From Cellulomonas sp. (GTDB lineage Bacteria; Actinomycetota; Actinomycetes; Actinomycetales; Cellulomonadaceae): a DNA stretch of 50,427 nucleotides. The translations under genes and the position numbers were made by a program. The notes beneath the pieces were generated by a model. That model was not told the DNA's origin. It saw only the letters and a program-made list of their open reading frames with translations, and searched no databases. The stretch is from the NCBI RefSeq assembly GCF_015234515.1, contig NZ_JADGMY010000030.1:1-50427 (forward strand), written 5' to 3'. Below, in pieces: positions 49,005 to 50,427 of the stretch; position 1 is the first letter of the stretch, and every line of letters starts with the position of its first letter.

Positions 49005-50201
49005 TCAGGGCAGCTCGTCGGACGCGCGTCGCTCCTGGTCGCGGGCCCGGTCGGCCGCCTTCGTCGCGCGCTCCAGCTCCCGGGCGGCCGCGCGCACCAC
49101 CTTCTCGTGCTCGCGGGCCCGCGCGCGTGCCGTGACCAGCGCCTCGTCGACGCGGGGCAGTGCGGCGCGGGCGTCGGCGAGGCGTCGGCGGACGTCGGCG
49201 AGCGCGCGGACGAGCTCCTCCTCCGCGGCGTACGCGGCCGTCGACGCGGTCTGGGCGTCCTCCAGGGCGACGACCGCCTGCTGCTCGGCCGCCGCGCTGT
49301 CCTCGTGCCGGGTACGCGCACGCTCGAGGTCCGCGTCCGCCGCCTCGCGCGCTGCGACGGCCTGCTCGTGCCGCCGCCGCAGCCGTTCGCGCTCACGCTC
49401 CTGCCGCTCGCCCTCGCGCGCCTCGGACGTCGTCCGGGCCGACGCGCGGTCCGGTGACGTGGTGGCGCCGTCGGCGTCGGCGTCGCGACCTCCGCCAGAG
49501 GCGTCACCGCCGGGAACCCCCGCTCCGGCGTCACCACCGCGACCCCGGGCACCTGGCGCAGCGGCGCGACCGCGCGCCGCTCCGGCACGGCTGCTCCCCC
49601 CCGACGCACCCTCCGCACCGGTACCCCCGTCGACCGGCTCCCCCGCGCGCCCGCTCCCGCGCGCAGAGGAGTGTGAAGCGTTGGTGCCGGAATCCGGCAA
49701 CAACGCTTCACGGTCTGGTGCGTCGGCCGGGCCGGCGGAGCCGAAGCCGACGTGCTCGGTGCCGTGCGTGAGGGTGCCGGCGGCGACGGCGTCGGCGACG
49801 CGCGGGTCCGCGAGCGCCGCCGTGAGCGTCTGCTCGACCTCCTGCGCGGCGGCGGTCGACACCTTCTGCCCCGCGTCAGCGGCGAGCCGGCGGGCCCGCG
49901 TGACCAGGCCGGACACCAGCGCGCGACGCTGCTTGCCCAGCTCGCGCAGCGCCGGCCCGTCGAGCGACCGTTCGGCGTCCCGCATGCCCTCACCCAGGTC
50001 GCGCAGCGCGTCGGCGAGGGAGGCGTCGTCCCGGACCAGCAGGTTCACCGCCCAGGCGGCGACCGTCGGCTTGCGGAGGGACGCGATGCGCCCGGCGAGC
50101 TCCTTGTCCTTCGCCGCCTTCGCGGCCCGGACGGCGGCGTCCCGACGCGCGACGAAGTCGTCCAGCGTCCCCCCGTACAGCTCGTCGACGACGTCGTCCA
50201 T
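49005..50201 (-). CDS. Coiled-coil protein of unknown function, interrupted by a palindrome
   Basis: The 398-aa protein begins with a conserved-looking actinobacterial domain (about 1-165): ELYGGTLDDFVARRDAAVRAAKAAKDKELAGRIASLRKPTVAAWAVNLL (residues given by position), then a Gly/Ala/Ser/Arg disordered linker (about 165-260) and a long Glu/Arg/Ala coiled coil (about 265-390). The N terminus looks familiar from hypothetical proteins of high-GC Gram-positives, but I know no function. ATG 50201 has GGGGGTGTGGCCGGG upstream; the frame is open to 50279. The linker contains the 39-bp palindrome at 49673-49711, which encodes PDSGTNASHSS-type residues. Upstream lie tandem 96-bp repeats. Confidence 0.75.
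   Translation of the reverse strand: MDDVVDELYGGTLDDFVARRDAAVRAAKAAKDKELAGRIASLRKPTVAAWAVNLLVRDDASLADALRDLGEGMRDAERSLDGPALRELGKQRRALVSGLVTRARRLAADAGQKVSTAAAQEVEQTLTAALADPRVADAVAAGTLTHGTEHVGFGSAGPADAPDREALLPDSGTNASHSSARGSGRAGEPVDGGTGAEGASGGSSRAGAARGRAAAPGARGRGGDAGAGVPGGDASGGGRDADADGATTSPDRASARTTSEAREGERQERERERLRRRHEQAVAAREAADADLERARTRHEDSAAAEQQAVVALEDAQTASTAAYAAEEELVRALADVRRRLADARAALPRVDEALVTARARAREHEKVVRAAARELERATKAADRARDQERRASDELP
49673..49711. repeat. 39-bp near-perfect palindrome inside a coding region
   Basis: Arms GTGAAGCGTTGGTGCCGGA (49673-49691) and its complement at 49693-49711 differ at one base, around a single central A. It is less G/C-rich and unlike the surrounding linker coding sequence, suggesting an inserted palindromic element tolerated because the linker is disordered. 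Confidence 0.8.
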
Positions 50202-50239
50202 CCCGGCCACACCCCCAGCCTGCCGTGCGGCGACGCCCC

Positions 50240-50427
50240 CGCCCACCACCCGGGGGCGCGAGAGTGCAATCCAGCGCACCCCCGGTCACTGGATCGCACT
50301 CTCACCACCAGGGACGGACCACCGCGGAGCGCCACCGCCCACCACCCGGGGGCGCGAGAGTGCAATCCAGCACACCCCCGGTCACTGGATCGCACTCTCA
50401 CCACCAGGGACGGACCACCGCGGAGCG
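50240..50427. repeat. 96-bp tandem repeat with internal inverted repeats
   Basis: Copy 1 runs 50240-50335 and copy 2 from 50336 to the window end (92 bases seen); they differ at one base. In each, GAGAGTGCAATCCAG and CTGGATCGCACTCTC form an inverted repeat with one mismatch and a 14-nt spacer (50260-50303, 50356-50399). The array may continue beyond the window. It looks like a REP-type repetitive element in the upstream region of the coiled-coil gene. Confidence 0.88.

Overview
The window is very GC-rich, has strong G/C bias at third codon positions, and uses many GTG and some TTG starts. Its gene content (LAL-type regulator, HspR-type clpB control, DUF4190/septum-formation proteins, class E sortase-type anchor, SipW-type export cluster) points to a high-GC actinobacterium. 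Cellulomonas or a close relative is my best guess, from gene content only. No rRNA, CRISPR array or insertion sequence was seen.

Layout. 1-14205: mostly housekeeping genes: a short SMI1-like gene, exonuclease III, two membrane-anchored septum-formation-like proteins, a DedA protein, clpB with a HAIR operator, a histidine phosphatase, small conserved genes, a hydrolase, a CDF metal transporter, a VOC protein, trmB with a coupled LysR-ligand-domain gene, and a repeat-rich LAVTG wall protein. 14457-26117: glycogen phosphorylase, a large LAL/LuxR regulator converging on and overlapping a three-gene SipW export cluster (signal peptidase, BspA/DUF285 surface protein, TasA-like protein), a DrrAB-type ABC exporter and an MFS exporter. 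26326-28384: YqeY-like protein, iron-containing alcohol dehydrogenase, UBP zinc finger. 28632-32471: a tightly coupled operon of D,D-dipeptidase, alanine-racemase-fold enzyme, D-Ala-D-X ligase and membrane acyltransferase, resembling pieces of a VanX/VanT/ligase system. 32806-38122: an oligopeptide ABC importer with fused ATPases. 38229-38990: a lipoprotein and a small hypothetical gene.

39215-43316 is a small integrated island in tRNA-Arg(ACG), bounded by a perfect 46-bp direct repeat, the right copy being the 3' part of the intact tRNA. It carries repeated arm-type sites at both ends, a three-gene operon of very small proteins (43, 41 and 48 aa), a broken tyrosine recombinase, and a two-gene cassette of a short DprA-like protein and a ComF-like phosphoribosyltransferase. 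That cassette is the best candidate here for an undescribed system, possibly anti-phage or nucleotide-signalling.

43716-50427: a second SMI1-like gene, a secreted sugar-dehydrogenase-like protein with PKD and PA14 domains, an acetyltransferase, tRNA-Ser(GCT), a ThrE-like exporter, and a coiled-coil protein interrupted by a 39-bp near-perfect palindrome. The window ends in a 96-bp tandem repeat with internal inverted repeats. Several genes lack a Shine-Dalgarno sequence and instead have TAnnnT about 7 nt before the start codon, as expected for leaderless mRNAs.
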